Shown one piece after another: positions 19,344 to 28,741 of a stretch of DNA of 64,000 nt; the first letter of the stretch is position 1; the number at the start of each line of letters is the position of its first letter. The position numbers were made by a program, and so were the translations under genes. This stretch comes from Reyranella sp. (GTDB lineage: Bacteria; Pseudomonadota; Alphaproteobacteria; Reyranellales; Reyranellaceae): positions 62,001 through 126,000 of the forward strand of contig NZ_SCVC01000042.1 in assembly GCF_004297405.1 (NCBI RefSeq). The letters run 5' to 3'. The notes under the pieces are model-generated. The model searched no databases. It was not told the DNA's origin and saw nothing but the letters and a program-made list of their open reading frames with translations.

Positions 19344-21109
19344 GTGGCCGATTTGCCCGCGATCTGCCGTTCGGGGCGTCACTCCTCGCGCCGAACCTGA
19401 CACTCTTTCGCTTTTGGGCACCGGCGCAACAGCATGTTGCCGTTGAGATCGAGGGTCACTCGCCAGTACCCATGCGCGCTGTCGGTCGAGGATGGTTCGA
19501 AGCCGATGCGCCTTGCGGAGCTGGTGCTTGCTATCGTTATCGGCTGGAGAATGGCCTGACCGTACCCGATCCAGCCTCGCGCGCGCAGGCCGACGATGTT
19601 CATGGGCCGAGCCTCGTTGTGGATCCACGCGCCTACCAATGGCGGCAACCGACATGGCGGGGACGCAAGTGGCAGGAGACTGTCCTTTACGAACTTCATG
19701 TCGGCGCCTATGGCGGTTTCGCCGGCGTTCAAGCAGCGCTGCCGGTGCTGGCTCGGCTCGGTGTCACTGCAGTCGAGCTGATGCCGGTCAACGATTTTCC
19801 CGGTTCTCGCAACTGGGGCTATGACGGCGCGCTGCCTTTTGCACCGGACTCTAGCTATGGTTCGCCCGACGAACTGAAGGCGCTGGTCGATGCTGCCCAT
19901 GCCGCAGGCCTGATGATGTTCCTCGACGTCGTCTACAATCACTTTGGACCCGACGGGAACTATCTCGCCGCCTATGCGCCAGAGTTCTTTCGGGACGATA
20001 TTGCCACGCCCTGGGGTGCCGCCATCGATTTTCGTCGCCCGGAAGTCCGTCGTTACTTCACCGAGAACGCGCTCTACTGGCTGCATGAGTATCGCTTCGA
20101 CGGCCTGCGATTCGATGCCGTACATGCGATCTCAGAGGCAGACTGGCTGGATGAGATGGCAGCCGAGGTTCGGCGTTCGATCGAGCCGGGCCGCCATGTC
20201 CATCTTGTCCTGGAGCACGACGGCAATGTCGCCGATCATCTTCGCCATGACTTCGATGCGCAGTGGAACGATGACGCTCATCACGTCCTGCACGTTCTAT
20301 TGACGGGCGAGAGCGACGGCTATTACGCCGACTACGCCGACGATCCGGCGTGTCGGTTGGCGCGGTGCCTCTCGGAGGGCTTCGTCTATCAGGGCGACGT
20401 CTCGAACTACCGCAAGGGCGTACGACGCGGCACATCGAGCGCCGATCTCCCGCCGACATCCTTCGTACTGTTCCTGCAGAATCACGATCAGATCGGCAAC
20501 CGGCCATTCGGTGACCGGCTTCGTACACAGGCCGATCCACATGCGCTCGATGCAGCCATTGCCCTGCAGCTCCTCTGCCCGCAGATCCCCCTGATTTTCA
20601 TGGGTGAGGAGAGGGGCAGTGCTTCGCCATTTCTCTATTTCACGGATCACAGCGGCGACCTGGCTGCCGCAGTGCGGGAGGGCCGGCGGCGAGAGTTCGC
20701 AGGATTCACGGGCTTTGCGGCAGGAGAAAGTGCTTCTTCCATTCCAGATCCGAACGCGCTGGCGACCTTCGAGATCAGCGTTCCTGCGCCTGATCCGGTC
20801 CGTGGTGAACAAGTCCGCGACCTTTATGCCAGGTTGCTGTCACTGCGCGCGAAGATCCTGATACCGCGACTTGAAGGAGCGCGCGCCCTCGATGCGATGC
20901 CCTGCGGTCCCGCTGCCGTCGTGGCGCGCTGGCGACTGGGCGACGGCACCGTGCTCACCATTGCGACCAACCTCGGGCGCGAGACTTGTACGCTCGCACC
21001 GCCGCGTGGCCAGCTGATCTTCGCGACGAACGAGGGCGCGGCTGCTGGTGCTCAGCATGGCACATTGGACGCCGCGACGACGGTCGTCTTCGTCGATGGG
21101 GCGGTATGA
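19340..21109 (+). CDS. treZ: Malto-oligosyltrehalose trehalohydrolase TreZ
   Basis: This 589-residue GH13_10 enzyme releases trehalose from the malto-oligosyltrehalose made by TreY. The N-terminal beta domain starts FGASLLAPNLTLFRFWAPA. The barrel contains WGYDGALPFAPDSSYG. Likely catalytic residues are D259 in DGLRFDAVHAI, E292 in LVLEHDGN and D383 in NHDQIGNRPFGDRL. Length is typical for the family. Its ATG overlaps the glgX stop and its stop overlaps the malQ ATG, both in ATGA. Its partner TreY is two genes downstream, with malQ between them. Confidence 0.94.
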   Translation: MSGRFARDLPFGASLLAPNLTLFRFWAPAQQHVAVEIEGHSPVPMRAVGRGWFEADAPCGAGACYRYRLENGLTVPDPASRAQADDVHGPSLVVDPRAYQWRQPTWRGRKWQETVLYELHVGAYGGFAGVQAALPVLARLGVTAVELMPVNDFPGSRNWGYDGALPFAPDSSYGSPDELKALVDAAHAAGLMMFLDVVYNHFGPDGNYLAAYAPEFFRDDIATPWGAAIDFRRPEVRRYFTENALYWLHEYRFDGLRFDAVHAISEADWLDEMAAEVRRSIEPGRHVHLVLEHDGNVADHLRHDFDAQWNDDAHHVLHVLLTGESDGYYADYADDPACRLARCLSEGFVYQGDVSNYRKGVRRGTSSADLPPTSFVLFLQNHDQIGNRPFGDRLRTQADPHALDAAIALQLLCPQIPLIFMGEERGSASPFLYFTDHSGDLAAAVREGRRREFAGFTGFAAGESASSIPDPNALATFEISVPAPDPVRGEQVRDLYARLLSLRAKILIPRLEGARALDAMPCGPAAVVARWRLGDGTVLTIATNLGRETCTLAPPRGQLIFATNEGAAAGAQHGTLDAATTVVFVDGAV

Positions 21110-23151
21110 GCGACGTCGCCCTCCTCGATCTCGCGCGCGCCGCAGGCGTCGTCGATGAGTGGGTTGACGTGGAGGGGCATCACCGACGGGTCGGTATCGA
21201 TTCGCTGCGGCACATTCTCGAGGCCTTGGGTTTTCTCAACGCCACTCCCTCGGACCTCGCTGAGAGCCTGCATCGACTGTCCCAGGAAGCGGAGCGCCTG
21301 CCGCGCTTGATCACGCTGCGCGTGGATACGCGGCTTGCTCTGCCGGCGAAGTTTGTACAGGTGGACGAGGTTGCCGAGCTTGTTGACGAGACGGGGGGCG
21401 TGCAGTCGCTGCGGTTCGTGAACCGTCGCGAGCGCGCCTTTGGCCCCATTATGGATCGCAGCGGGTACTACCGGCTGCGTCTTGCCTCGGGTGAAGTGAC
21501 GGTCGCCGTGGCACCACCTTGCGCTGTGACGCTGGCGGACCGGGCGGCGGGTCGTCCGATGTGGGGTGTTGCCGCGCAGATCTACAGCCTGCATCGACCA
21601 GGAGATGGCGGTGTGGGCGATGCGACGGCCGTTCGCCAGCTCGCGGAGTCTGCGGCACAGCACGGTGCCGACGCAGTGGCGCTCAGCCCCGTCCACAGTC
21701 TCTTCTCGGCCGATCCCGCGCGTTATGGTCCTTATTCGCCGTCGAGCCGACTGTTCCTCAATCCCTTGTTCGGTGATCCGGTGGATCTGTTCGGCGCAGA
21801 GCGCGTCGCGCGATTCCTTTCCCCAACGACGTCGGATACCCAAGCCGCATCGTTGGTCGATTGGTCGCAAGTGGCCGGCGCCAAGCTTGCCCTCCTGCGG
21901 AGTCTCTTCGAAGATTTTCGCGACCGCGACCTTGCCGCAGACACTTCTCTGGCGCGAGATTTCACTGCATTCGTGCAAAACGGGGGCGCCTCCTTGCGCG
22001 AGCATGCCCTTTTCGAAGCGTTGCATGCCCACTGGCAGACCCGATCATCGGGGGCGTGGAGTGAGTGGCCTGAGGGATGGCGGCACCCCTTCGATCGCGA
22101 GGTCGTTGCCTTCGCTGAGAAGGAGGCGGAGACGATACGTTTTCACCAGTTCCTGCAGTGGCTGGCGGCCCGATCCTTTTCGGTGACGCAGGAGGCCGCG
22201 CGCGCCGCTGGTATGCGCATTGGTCTGATCGCTGACCTGGCGATTGGCATGGATCGTAACGGCAGCCATGCCTGGGCTCGGCAGGACGACATTTTGCTCG
22301 GCCTCACCGTCGGTGCGCCGCCTGATGCCTTCAATCCGCGCGGACAGGATTGGGGACTTGCCGGTTTCTCGCCGCAGGCGTTGCGTGCAAATGGCTTCGA
22401 GCCGTTTCTCGCGACCCTGCGCGCCTGCCTGAGATACTCAGGTGGCGTCCGCATCGACCACGTGATGGGGCTGCTGCGGCTTTGGCTGGTGCCGCAGGGG
22501 GCCATGCCATCTGAAGGTGCCTACCTGAGTTATCCCTTCGAGGATCTGCTGCGGCTGGTTGCGCTCGAGTCCCATCGCCATGGTGCTGTCGTGATCGGCG
22601 AGGATCTGGGTACGGTGCCACAGGGTTTTCGCGCGCGCATGCGCCGCGCCGGCATTGCCGGGATGGATGTCTTGTGGTTCCAGCGCTCCCGTTCTGGCTT
22701 CCGTTCGCCCCAAAGCTGGCGGCCCGACGCAGTGGCCATGACGACAACCCATGACCTCCCGACAGCGGCCGGTTGGTGGAGCGGCGCAGACATTGCCGTC
22801 CGGCGTGACCTTGGCCTTGCCGCAGACGATGAAGAGGCACGGCGCGAAGTGGATCGGGGCCGTCTTTGGCAGAGCTTTGCCCGAGCGGGCGTCGCTGGCC
22901 GCACGCCACCACCACCTGGTGATACGGCACCTGCCGTGGATGCCGCGCTGGCCTTCGTCGCTCGCTCGCCGTCCCCGCTGATGATCGCTCCCCTCGAGGA
23001 CCTGCTGGGGCTAGCCGATCAGCCCAATCTGCCAGGCACGATCGACGAACACCCCAACTGGCGTCGACGTCTCAATCTACCCGCTGCCACGCTCTTCGAG
23101 TCGCCAGACGTGCGTCGCCGTATCGATCTGATTGCGGCCGGACGCAGATGA
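21106..23151 (+). CDS. malQ: 4-alpha-glucanotransferase MalQ (amylomaltase)
   Basis: This 681-residue GH77 enzyme transfers maltosyl and longer units between glucans. The region WGVAAQIYSLH opens the catalytic part. Catalytic residues are D451 in VRIDHVMGL, E499 in VIGEDLGTVP and D550 in TTTHDLPT. A preceding segment of about 140 residues resembles the N-terminal domain of the long proteobacterial MalQ form. The ATG lies in ATGA with treZ and the stop in ATGA with treY. Placed between treZ and treY, it probably adjusts chain length of debranched glucans so that TreY can use them. Confidence 0.93.
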   Translation: MSDVALLDLARAAGVVDEWVDVEGHHRRVGIDSLRHILEALGFLNATPSDLAESLHRLSQEAERLPRLITLRVDTRLALPAKFVQVDEVAELVDETGGVQSLRFVNRRERAFGPIMDRSGYYRLRLASGEVTVAVAPPCAVTLADRAAGRPMWGVAAQIYSLHRPGDGGVGDATAVRQLAESAAQHGADAVALSPVHSLFSADPARYGPYSPSSRLFLNPLFGDPVDLFGAERVARFLSPTTSDTQAASLVDWSQVAGAKLALLRSLFEDFRDRDLAADTSLARDFTAFVQNGGASLREHALFEALHAHWQTRSSGAWSEWPEGWRHPFDREVVAFAEKEAETIRFHQFLQWLAARSFSVTQEAARAAGMRIGLIADLAIGMDRNGSHAWARQDDILLGLTVGAPPDAFNPRGQDWGLAGFSPQALRANGFEPFLATLRACLRYSGGVRIDHVMGLLRLWLVPQGAMPSEGAYLSYPFEDLLRLVALESHRHGAVVIGEDLGTVPQGFRARMRRAGIAGMDVLWFQRSRSGFRSPQSWRPDAVAMTTTHDLPTAAGWWSGADIAVRRDLGLAADDEEARREVDRGRLWQSFARAGVAGRTPPPPGDTAPAVDAALAFVARSPSPLMIAPLEDLLGLADQPNLPGTIDEHPNWRRRLNLPAATLFESPDVRRRIDLIAAGRR

Positions 23152-25661
23152 TTGGGCCCGCACAGGTCGTTCCGCGTGCGACCTACAGGTTGCAGTTCCA
23201 TGCCGACTTCACTTTCGCCGATGCCGAACGGCTGGTGCCGTATTTCGCCGAGCTGGGTGTCAGCCATCTCTATGCCTCGCCCATAACCGTTGCGCGCCGA
23301 GGGTCGATGCACGGTTACGACGTCGTGGATCCGACACGCATCAATCCCGAGCTTGGCGGCGAGGAGCGGTTTGTTGCGTTGGCTGCCACGGCACGTGCGG
23401 CAGGGCTTGGCCTGGTGATCGACATCGTGCCCAATCATATGGCGGCCGATCTTTCCAATCCCTGGTGGCACGACGTTCTCGCACGGGGACCGAACAGCCC
23501 GTACGCAGGCTTCTTCGATATCGACTGGGATACCGCTGATCCCGAATTGCGCGGCAAGGTCCTGTTGCCGATGTTGGGCCGCCCACTGTCGGAAATCCTC
23601 ACCGCAGGCGAGATAACGTGTACTGCCGCGGAGCTTCGCTACTTTGAGCATCGCTTTCCCTTGGCAGCAGGTACTGAGGCGGGCCCGCTGGCGGAGGTAC
23701 TGCAGCGACAGCACTACCGGTTGGCCTATTGGCGTACCGCCAGCGACAGTATCAACTGGCGGCGATTCTTCGACATAAACGAGCTTGTATGTCTGCGCAT
23801 GGAAGAGCCGGCCGCATTCGAGGCCGTGCATGCGTTGCCGCTGCAGCTCTACGCAGAAGGTTTGGTCGACGGGCTGCGCATCGATCACGTCGACGGCCTC
23901 AGAGATCCGGCTGCCTATTGCCGTGCTTTACGCGAGCGGCTGGACGATCTGGGCAGCGCCTATCAACGGCCGGGTGCCTGGTTGGTGGTCGAGAAGATTC
24001 TATTGGGCGATGAAACCCTGCCGAGGGATTGGGCTTGTGATGGCACAACCGGCTACGATTTCATGAACGATGTGAGCGCGCTCCAGCACGCGGGGGATGG
24101 CGAAGCGGTGCTCGCCGCCGCCTGGTCTCTTCTTAGTGGACGTCCCGCGCGTTTCGCGCTTGAGGAACTCAATGCTCGTCGCGCTATTGTGGCACGTAGT
24201 TTCTCCGCTCAACTCGACGCCTGCGCCCGCTTGTTTCAGGCACAACTGGGTGTCGACACACCGTTGCCCGCGCTACGTCGAGTGCTGACAGAACTCCTGA
24301 CCCACTTTCCTGTCTATCGCACCTACGGTACGACCGAAGGGTTGGCGCCAAGCGATCTCGCCCTGCTGCGTCACACGGCCGAGGCGGCGGCGCGTACTTG
24401 TTATGCTACGGACCGATGGGTGCTCGAAGCACTGCTGGGTCTCTTTTCCCGCAAGCGGCCTGCACAGGCCCTGGCACGACTGCAGCAGCTCAGTGCGCCT
24501 ATCGCGGCCAAGGCCGTCGAGGACACTGCCTTCTACCGCTACGGCCGGTTGCTCTCGCGCAACGATGTCGGCTTCGATGCGGCGACCTTCGCCCTGGCGC
24601 CTGAAGCCTTTCATGCTCGCGTCGAGGCGCGGCAGGTGTCGTTTCCGCAAGCGCTGCTTGCCACAGCCACCCACGACCATAAGCGCGGTGAGGATGTGCG
24701 CGCCCGGCTGGCAGTGTTAAGTGAAGTGCCGGAGCAGTGGACGCGCCTTCAACGGCGCTGGGTCGAGGCGATGGCGCCCTTCTGTGGATCATTCTCGCCG
24801 GGTGACAGGGCAATGCTGCTGCAGACCTTAGTTGGCGCCTGGCCATTCGATCTCGCAACGGATGACAGGCCGGGGTGCGCCGCCTTCGCCACTCGATTGC
24901 AAGCCTGGCAGCAGAAGGCGCTACGCGAAGCCAAGCTTCATAGCGACTGGGCTGCCATTGACGAAGCCTATGAAGCCGCTGCTCATGACACGATCGAACG
25001 CTTGATCGTCCATCGCGTTTCTCCCGGCCTCCTCGACGAGATCGTACGCTTCGCACATTGCATCGCACCCGCCGGCGCGGTGAACGGCCTCGCGCAGTGT
25101 TTGCTGAAGCTGACCCTCCCCGGCGTCCCCGACATCTACCAGGGGACCGAACTATGGGATCAGAGTCTTGTCGATCCCGACAATCGCCGCCCGGTCGACT
25201 TCGACCGCCGCCGCACGCCCGACCGCCGCAAGCTTGTCGATCTGGCTCGCGATTGGCGTGATGGCCGTCTCAAACAGAGGCTCATGACGCGTGCTCTGGA
25301 GCTGCGCCGACGGGCTCCGCGTCTCTTTGCCCGAGGCGCGTACCAACCGGTGCGCATCGAAGGTAATTGGGCCGGCTCGGTGCTGGCTTTCGTACGCATG
25401 CTGGAGAATGAGTGGCTGTTGGTCGTGGTCCCGCGCCTGCCGCTTGGCCTGCTGGGGGAAGGCGACACTATCGCCTTGTCTGCCGGTGCGTGGAAAGGCA
25501 CGACCCTCCACCTCGACGACCTGCCGCCCTCATCTTTGCTGTACGACTGGCTGGGTGGCGGCCCCGTCGAGCTGTTGCATCGCGACGTCAAGCCGGACCT
25601 CCTTTGTGGCACCTTGCCCATAGCCCTGGTTTCGACGGTGGGGCCACCTACTACCTGTTGA
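23148..25661 (+). CDS. treY: Malto-oligosyltrehalose synthase TreY
   Basis: This 837-residue GH13_26 enzyme converts the reducing-end bond of a malto-oligosaccharide to an alpha,alpha-1,1 linkage. The N-terminus ATYRLQFHADFTFADAE is the family hallmark. Likely catalytic residues are D246 in LRIDHVDGLRDP, E282 in VVEKILLG and D510 in TATHDHKRGEDVR. It is the last gene of the seven-gene run and overlaps malQ in ATGA. No strong intrinsic terminator was recognised between its stop and the tRNA gene on the other strand. Confidence 0.94.
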   Translation: MIGPAQVVPRATYRLQFHADFTFADAERLVPYFAELGVSHLYASPITVARRGSMHGYDVVDPTRINPELGGEERFVALAATARAAGLGLVIDIVPNHMAADLSNPWWHDVLARGPNSPYAGFFDIDWDTADPELRGKVLLPMLGRPLSEILTAGEITCTAAELRYFEHRFPLAAGTEAGPLAEVLQRQHYRLAYWRTASDSINWRRFFDINELVCLRMEEPAAFEAVHALPLQLYAEGLVDGLRIDHVDGLRDPAAYCRALRERLDDLGSAYQRPGAWLVVEKILLGDETLPRDWACDGTTGYDFMNDVSALQHAGDGEAVLAAAWSLLSGRPARFALEELNARRAIVARSFSAQLDACARLFQAQLGVDTPLPALRRVLTELLTHFPVYRTYGTTEGLAPSDLALLRHTAEAAARTCYATDRWVLEALLGLFSRKRPAQALARLQQLSAPIAAKAVEDTAFYRYGRLLSRNDVGFDAATFALAPEAFHARVEARQVSFPQALLATATHDHKRGEDVRARLAVLSEVPEQWTRLQRRWVEAMAPFCGSFSPGDRAMLLQTLVGAWPFDLATDDRPGCAAFATRLQAWQQKALREAKLHSDWAAIDEAYEAAAHDTIERLIVHRVSPGLLDEIVRFAHCIAPAGAVNGLAQCLLKLTLPGVPDIYQGTELWDQSLVDPDNRRPVDFDRRRTPDRRKLVDLARDWRDGRLKQRLMTRALELRRRAPRLFARGAYQPVRIEGNWAGSVLAFVRMLENEWLLVVVPRLPLGLLGEGDTIALSAGAWKGTTLHLDDLPPSSLLYDWLGGGPVELLHRDVKPDLLCGTLPIALVSTVGPPTTC

Positions 25662-25890
25662 AAACCTCCACTGGGATTTCGGCGATGCCGCGTGTAATTC
25701 CCTTGTAACTCGCGGCGGCGTGGAACGCAGACACGCAGCTCAACGCACGGGAGCCGGGGAGGGTCACCATGAGCGGGGGCACGCCCAGAGCGGATATCCG
25801 GATTGCAGCGGCCATGACCTCACGGTGCGTAGGTAGCCAAACATGGCCAGCCGGAGTGGCGACCGGCCCGCGAGCTACTTGTTATCGAGG

Positions 25891-25977
25891 TGGTACCCGC
25901 TGCCGGACTCGAACCGGCACGGCCTTGCGGCCTCAGGATTTTAAGTCCTGTATGTCTACCAATTCCATCAAGCGGGC
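25891..25977 (-). tRNA. tRNA-Leu, anticodon UAA
   Basis: On the minus strand this is an 87-nt cloverleaf. The acceptor arm GCCCGCT pairs with AGCGGGT (one G-U). The anticodon stem-loop has the loop CTTAAAA, with anticodon TAA. The variable arm is long, as expected for Leu, and contains GAGGCCGCAAGGCC. The T arm reads GCCGGTTCGAGTCCGGC. CCA is encoded at the 3' end. It lies 15 bases downstream of the FAD oxidoreductase stop and may be transcribed with it. No integrase or duplicated tRNA end was seen nearby. Confidence 0.95.
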
Positions 25978-25992
25978 ATCGCGGGCGCGACC

Positions 25993-27126
25993 TTAGGCGG
26001 CGAACCTCGCCGGCGAAAGAGCCGCTTCGGTAACACCGAGTTCGGCGACGCTGGAGGGTAAGCCCTTGCCGAGTGCCAGGCTGCCAGCGAGTTGGCCGGC
26101 AGCGTAGCCAGTCTGGATACCGTAGCCGCCCTGGCCAGCCAACCAGAAGAAGCCCTCGATCTTGGGATCGTAGCCGGCGACGAGATTCTTGTCGGCGACG
26201 AAGCTCCTGAGCCCCGCCCATTTGTTCTTGATGCGGCGGATCTGCAGCGAGGTCGCCGTCTCGATGCGATCGACGGCAATGGCAATGTCGAGCTCTTCGG
26301 GCTGCGCATCGCAAGGCTCCGACGGCGTTTCGTCGGCCGGCGAGGCGAGGAACTGACCGACCTCGGGCTTGATGTACCAGGTCTCGTCGAAGTCGATGGC
26401 CATGGGCAGCTTCGTCAGATCGAGTCCCTGCGGCGCGTCGAAGGTGAAGGCCGTACGCCGCTTCGGGACCAGGCCGACTGGCTTGGCGCCGGCGAGACCG
26501 GCCACGACATCGGCCCAGGCACCCGAGGCGTTCACGATGTTGGCGGCATGGATCGTCTCGCCATCGCCGAGGCGGATCGCCCAGCGTGCGTCTTTGCGCT
26601 CGAGAGCTGCGACTTCGGCATTGAGCCGCAACACGCCACCAGCGGCGCGCGCACCCTTGAGGAAGCCGCCATGGATAGCGGCAACGTCCATGTCGTCGGC
26701 CTCGGGCTCGAAGATCGCGCCGCCGGCCACATGCTCGGGCTTGAACAGCGGCTGCACGTGCGAGGCTTCAGCGGGATCGAGCCAGCGTACGCTCGGCACC
26801 AGCCGTGCATAATCGGCGGCGGCTTTCTGCAATGCTTCCGTTTGTTCGACCCGGCCGGCGATCAGCGCGCCCCTCGGCGTGAGCAGCGGATGATCCGAGA
26901 AACCTTGTGGCGGCTGGCGATAGAAGTGGCCCGAGGCCACGGTGATGGCCCGGATTTCCGCGCTGCCATAGGTCTCCGAGTGAAGCGCCGCGGAACGGCC
27001 GGTCGTGTGATAAGCAGCAACATGCTCGCGCTCGAGAATGACCACTTTCGCATGGGGCGCGAGATGATAGGCGGCGGAAACCCCGGCGATGCCGGCGCCG
27101 ATGATGGCGAAATCGAAATCCTGCAT
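25993..27126 (-). CDS. FAD-dependent oxidoreductase, DAO family (D-amino acid/glycine oxidase-like)
   Basis: This 377-residue flavoprotein has an N-terminal Rossmann FAD motif GAGIAG (residues 10-15) followed by VVILERE. The DAO-type substrate domain comes next, and the C-terminal stretch reads GFFWLAGQGGYGIQTGYAAG, where the FAD contacts lie. It probably oxidises a small amine or amino acid such as glycine, sarcosine or a D-amino acid. The substrate cannot be told from sequence. The chosen ATG gives MQDFDFAIIGAG. An ATG 12 codons upstream is in frame but adds an unusual segment. It is divergent from the acyl-CoA synthetase gene. Confidence 0.85.
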   Translation of the reverse strand: MQDFDFAIIGAGIAGVSAAYHLAPHAKVVILEREHVAAYHTTGRSAALHSETYGSAEIRAITVASGHFYRQPPQGFSDHPLLTPRGALIAGRVEQTEALQKAAADYARLVPSVRWLDPAEASHVQPLFKPEHVAGGAIFEPEADDMDVAAIHGGFLKGARAAGGVLRLNAEVAALERKDARWAIRLGDGETIHAANIVNASGAWADVVAGLAGAKPVGLVPKRRTAFTFDAPQGLDLTKLPMAIDFDETWYIKPEVGQFLASPADETPSEPCDAQPEELDIAIAVDRIETATSLQIRRIKNKWAGLRSFVADKNLVAGYDPKIEGFFWLAGQGGYGIQTGYAAGQLAGSLALGKGLPSSVAELGVTEAALSPARFAA

Positions 27127-27190
27127 GCGGCGCACATTGCAAGGTTGCTGCCCTGCCTGCAATAGTCACGCGCCTGAGGATTGATCCCGC

Positions 27191-28711
27191 ATGAATATCG
27201 CCCATTTGCTTCTGGGTTCCGCGCAGGAATTCCGCGACCTTCCCGCGTTGGCGCGGGGCACGACTCCCTACCTCACGTACCGTGACCTCTGGCGCAAGGT
27301 TTCGGTGATGAGCACGCATCTCACCGGCCGGTTCGGGCTGAAGCGCGGCGACCGCGTGGCGTTTGCCATGACCAATTGCGTGGAAGCGATCGAGGTCATG
27401 TACGCGGTCTGGCATGCCGGGCTTTGCGCGGTGCCGATGAACGCCAAGCTGCATGCTCGGGAGTTCGCTTTCATCCTGGAGAACTCGGGCGCCAGGATCT
27501 GCTTCGTGACGCCGGACCTGGCTGAGACGATTGCCGAGGCGGCCAAGGAGGCGCCGGACCTCAAGGAGATCGTGGACGTTACCACGCGCTCCTACACTTT
27601 CATGGAAGTTGGTGATCCCAGCCCCGTGGTGTCGACCGAACCGACCGATCCGGCCTGGCTGTTCTATACGTCGGGTACGACGGGGCGGCCCAAGGGGGCC
27701 ACGCTCACGCATCGCAACCTTCTGGCGATGACGCTGAATTACTATGCCGATGCCGACCGCCCACCGCCCGGCGGCTCGATAGTGCATGCCGCGCCGATCA
27801 GCCACGGCTCGGGCCTTTGGAATTTCCCCATGGTTGGGCGTGGCTCGGTTCAGGTGTTTCCCGAGAGCGGCAAGTACGAAGTGCCCGAGACGGTCGAGCT
27901 GATGAACCGTTGGCCGGAGTGCAGCATCTTTCTCGCGCCCACGATGGTGAAGCGCCTGATCGAGCATGGCAGCGTCGCCGATCTCCAGCCGCAGGCGTTG
28001 AGGCTGATCACCTATGGCGGCGCGCCGATGTATGTCGCGGACCTCAAGCGCGCGCTCGACCTCCTGGGCAACAAGCTGATGCAGCTCTATGGCCAGGGCG
28101 AGAGCCCAATGACCATCACGCATCTCTCAAGGGAATATCACTGGGACCGCCAGCATCCGCGGTGGGAGCAACGGCTGGCGTCGGCCGGTCGCGCCGATTC
28201 CTGCATGGAGGTGAGGGTGGTCGACGAGGAGGGGCGTCAGCTTCCTGTCGGCGAGGTCGGTGAGATTATCTGCAAGGGCGATCCCGTGATGGCGGGGTAT
28301 TGGAACAATCCCGAAGCGACGGCGCGATCGCTGCGCGACGGCTGGCTGTGGACCGGCGATGTCGGCGCCTTCGATGAAGAAGGTTTGCTGACGTTGAAGG
28401 ACCGCTCCAAGGACATGATCATCTCCGGTGGTTCCAACATCTATCCGCGCGAGATCGAGGATGTCCTTAATCTCCATCCCGCCGTTGCCGAATGCTCTGT
28501 GGTTGGCCGGCCACATCCCGAATGGGGCGAGGAGGTCGTGGCCTTCGTCGTAAAGCGGGGAACGGCGTCGCTGGCACCGGGCGAACTCGACCAGCTCTGC
28601 CTCGACAATATTGCGCGCTTCAAGCGGCCGAAGGATTACAAGTTCGTGGAAGCTCTGCCGAAGAACAACTACGGCAAGATTCTCAAGACGGAACTGCGCA
28701 AGCTCCTTTAA
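27191..28711 (+). CDS. Acyl-CoA synthetase (AMP-dependent ligase)
   Basis: This 506-residue ANL-family enzyme activates a carboxylic acid to an acyl-AMP and then an acyl-CoA. The P-loop YTSGTTGRPKGATLTH starts near residue 159. The adenylate-binding region includes YGQGESPMT. WLWTGDVGAFDEEGLL and the hinge DRSKDMIISGGSNIYPREIE follow. The catalytic lysine lies in KNNYGKILKTELR near the C-terminus. It is followed 30 bases later by a dienelactone hydrolase gene on the same strand. The chain length or aromatic nature of the substrate is unknown. Confidence 0.88.
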   Translation: MNIAHLLLGSAQEFRDLPALARGTTPYLTYRDLWRKVSVMSTHLTGRFGLKRGDRVAFAMTNCVEAIEVMYAVWHAGLCAVPMNAKLHAREFAFILENSGARICFVTPDLAETIAEAAKEAPDLKEIVDVTTRSYTFMEVGDPSPVVSTEPTDPAWLFYTSGTTGRPKGATLTHRNLLAMTLNYYADADRPPPGGSIVHAAPISHGSGLWNFPMVGRGSVQVFPESGKYEVPETVELMNRWPECSIFLAPTMVKRLIEHGSVADLQPQALRLITYGGAPMYVADLKRALDLLGNKLMQLYGQGESPMTITHLSREYHWDRQHPRWEQRLASAGRADSCMEVRVVDEEGRQLPVGEVGEIICKGDPVMAGYWNNPEATARSLRDGWLWTGDVGAFDEEGLLTLKDRSKDMIISGGSNIYPREIEDVLNLHPAVAECSVVGRPHPEWGEEVVAFVVKRGTASLAPGELDQLCLDNIARFKRPKDYKFVEALPKNNYGKILKTELRKLL

Positions 28712-28741
28712 GCTCTGCGCCTCTAGGAGGAGGAACGAGAC

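Noticed and set aside
25891-25977. tRNA-Leu as an attachment site for a genomic island
   Set aside because: No integrase, no repeated 3' tRNA end and no change in gene style nearby.
25769-25996. Small plus-strand reading frame across the tRNA-Leu gene
   Set aside because: It runs antisense over the tRNA and has an arginine-rich, non-protein-like composition.
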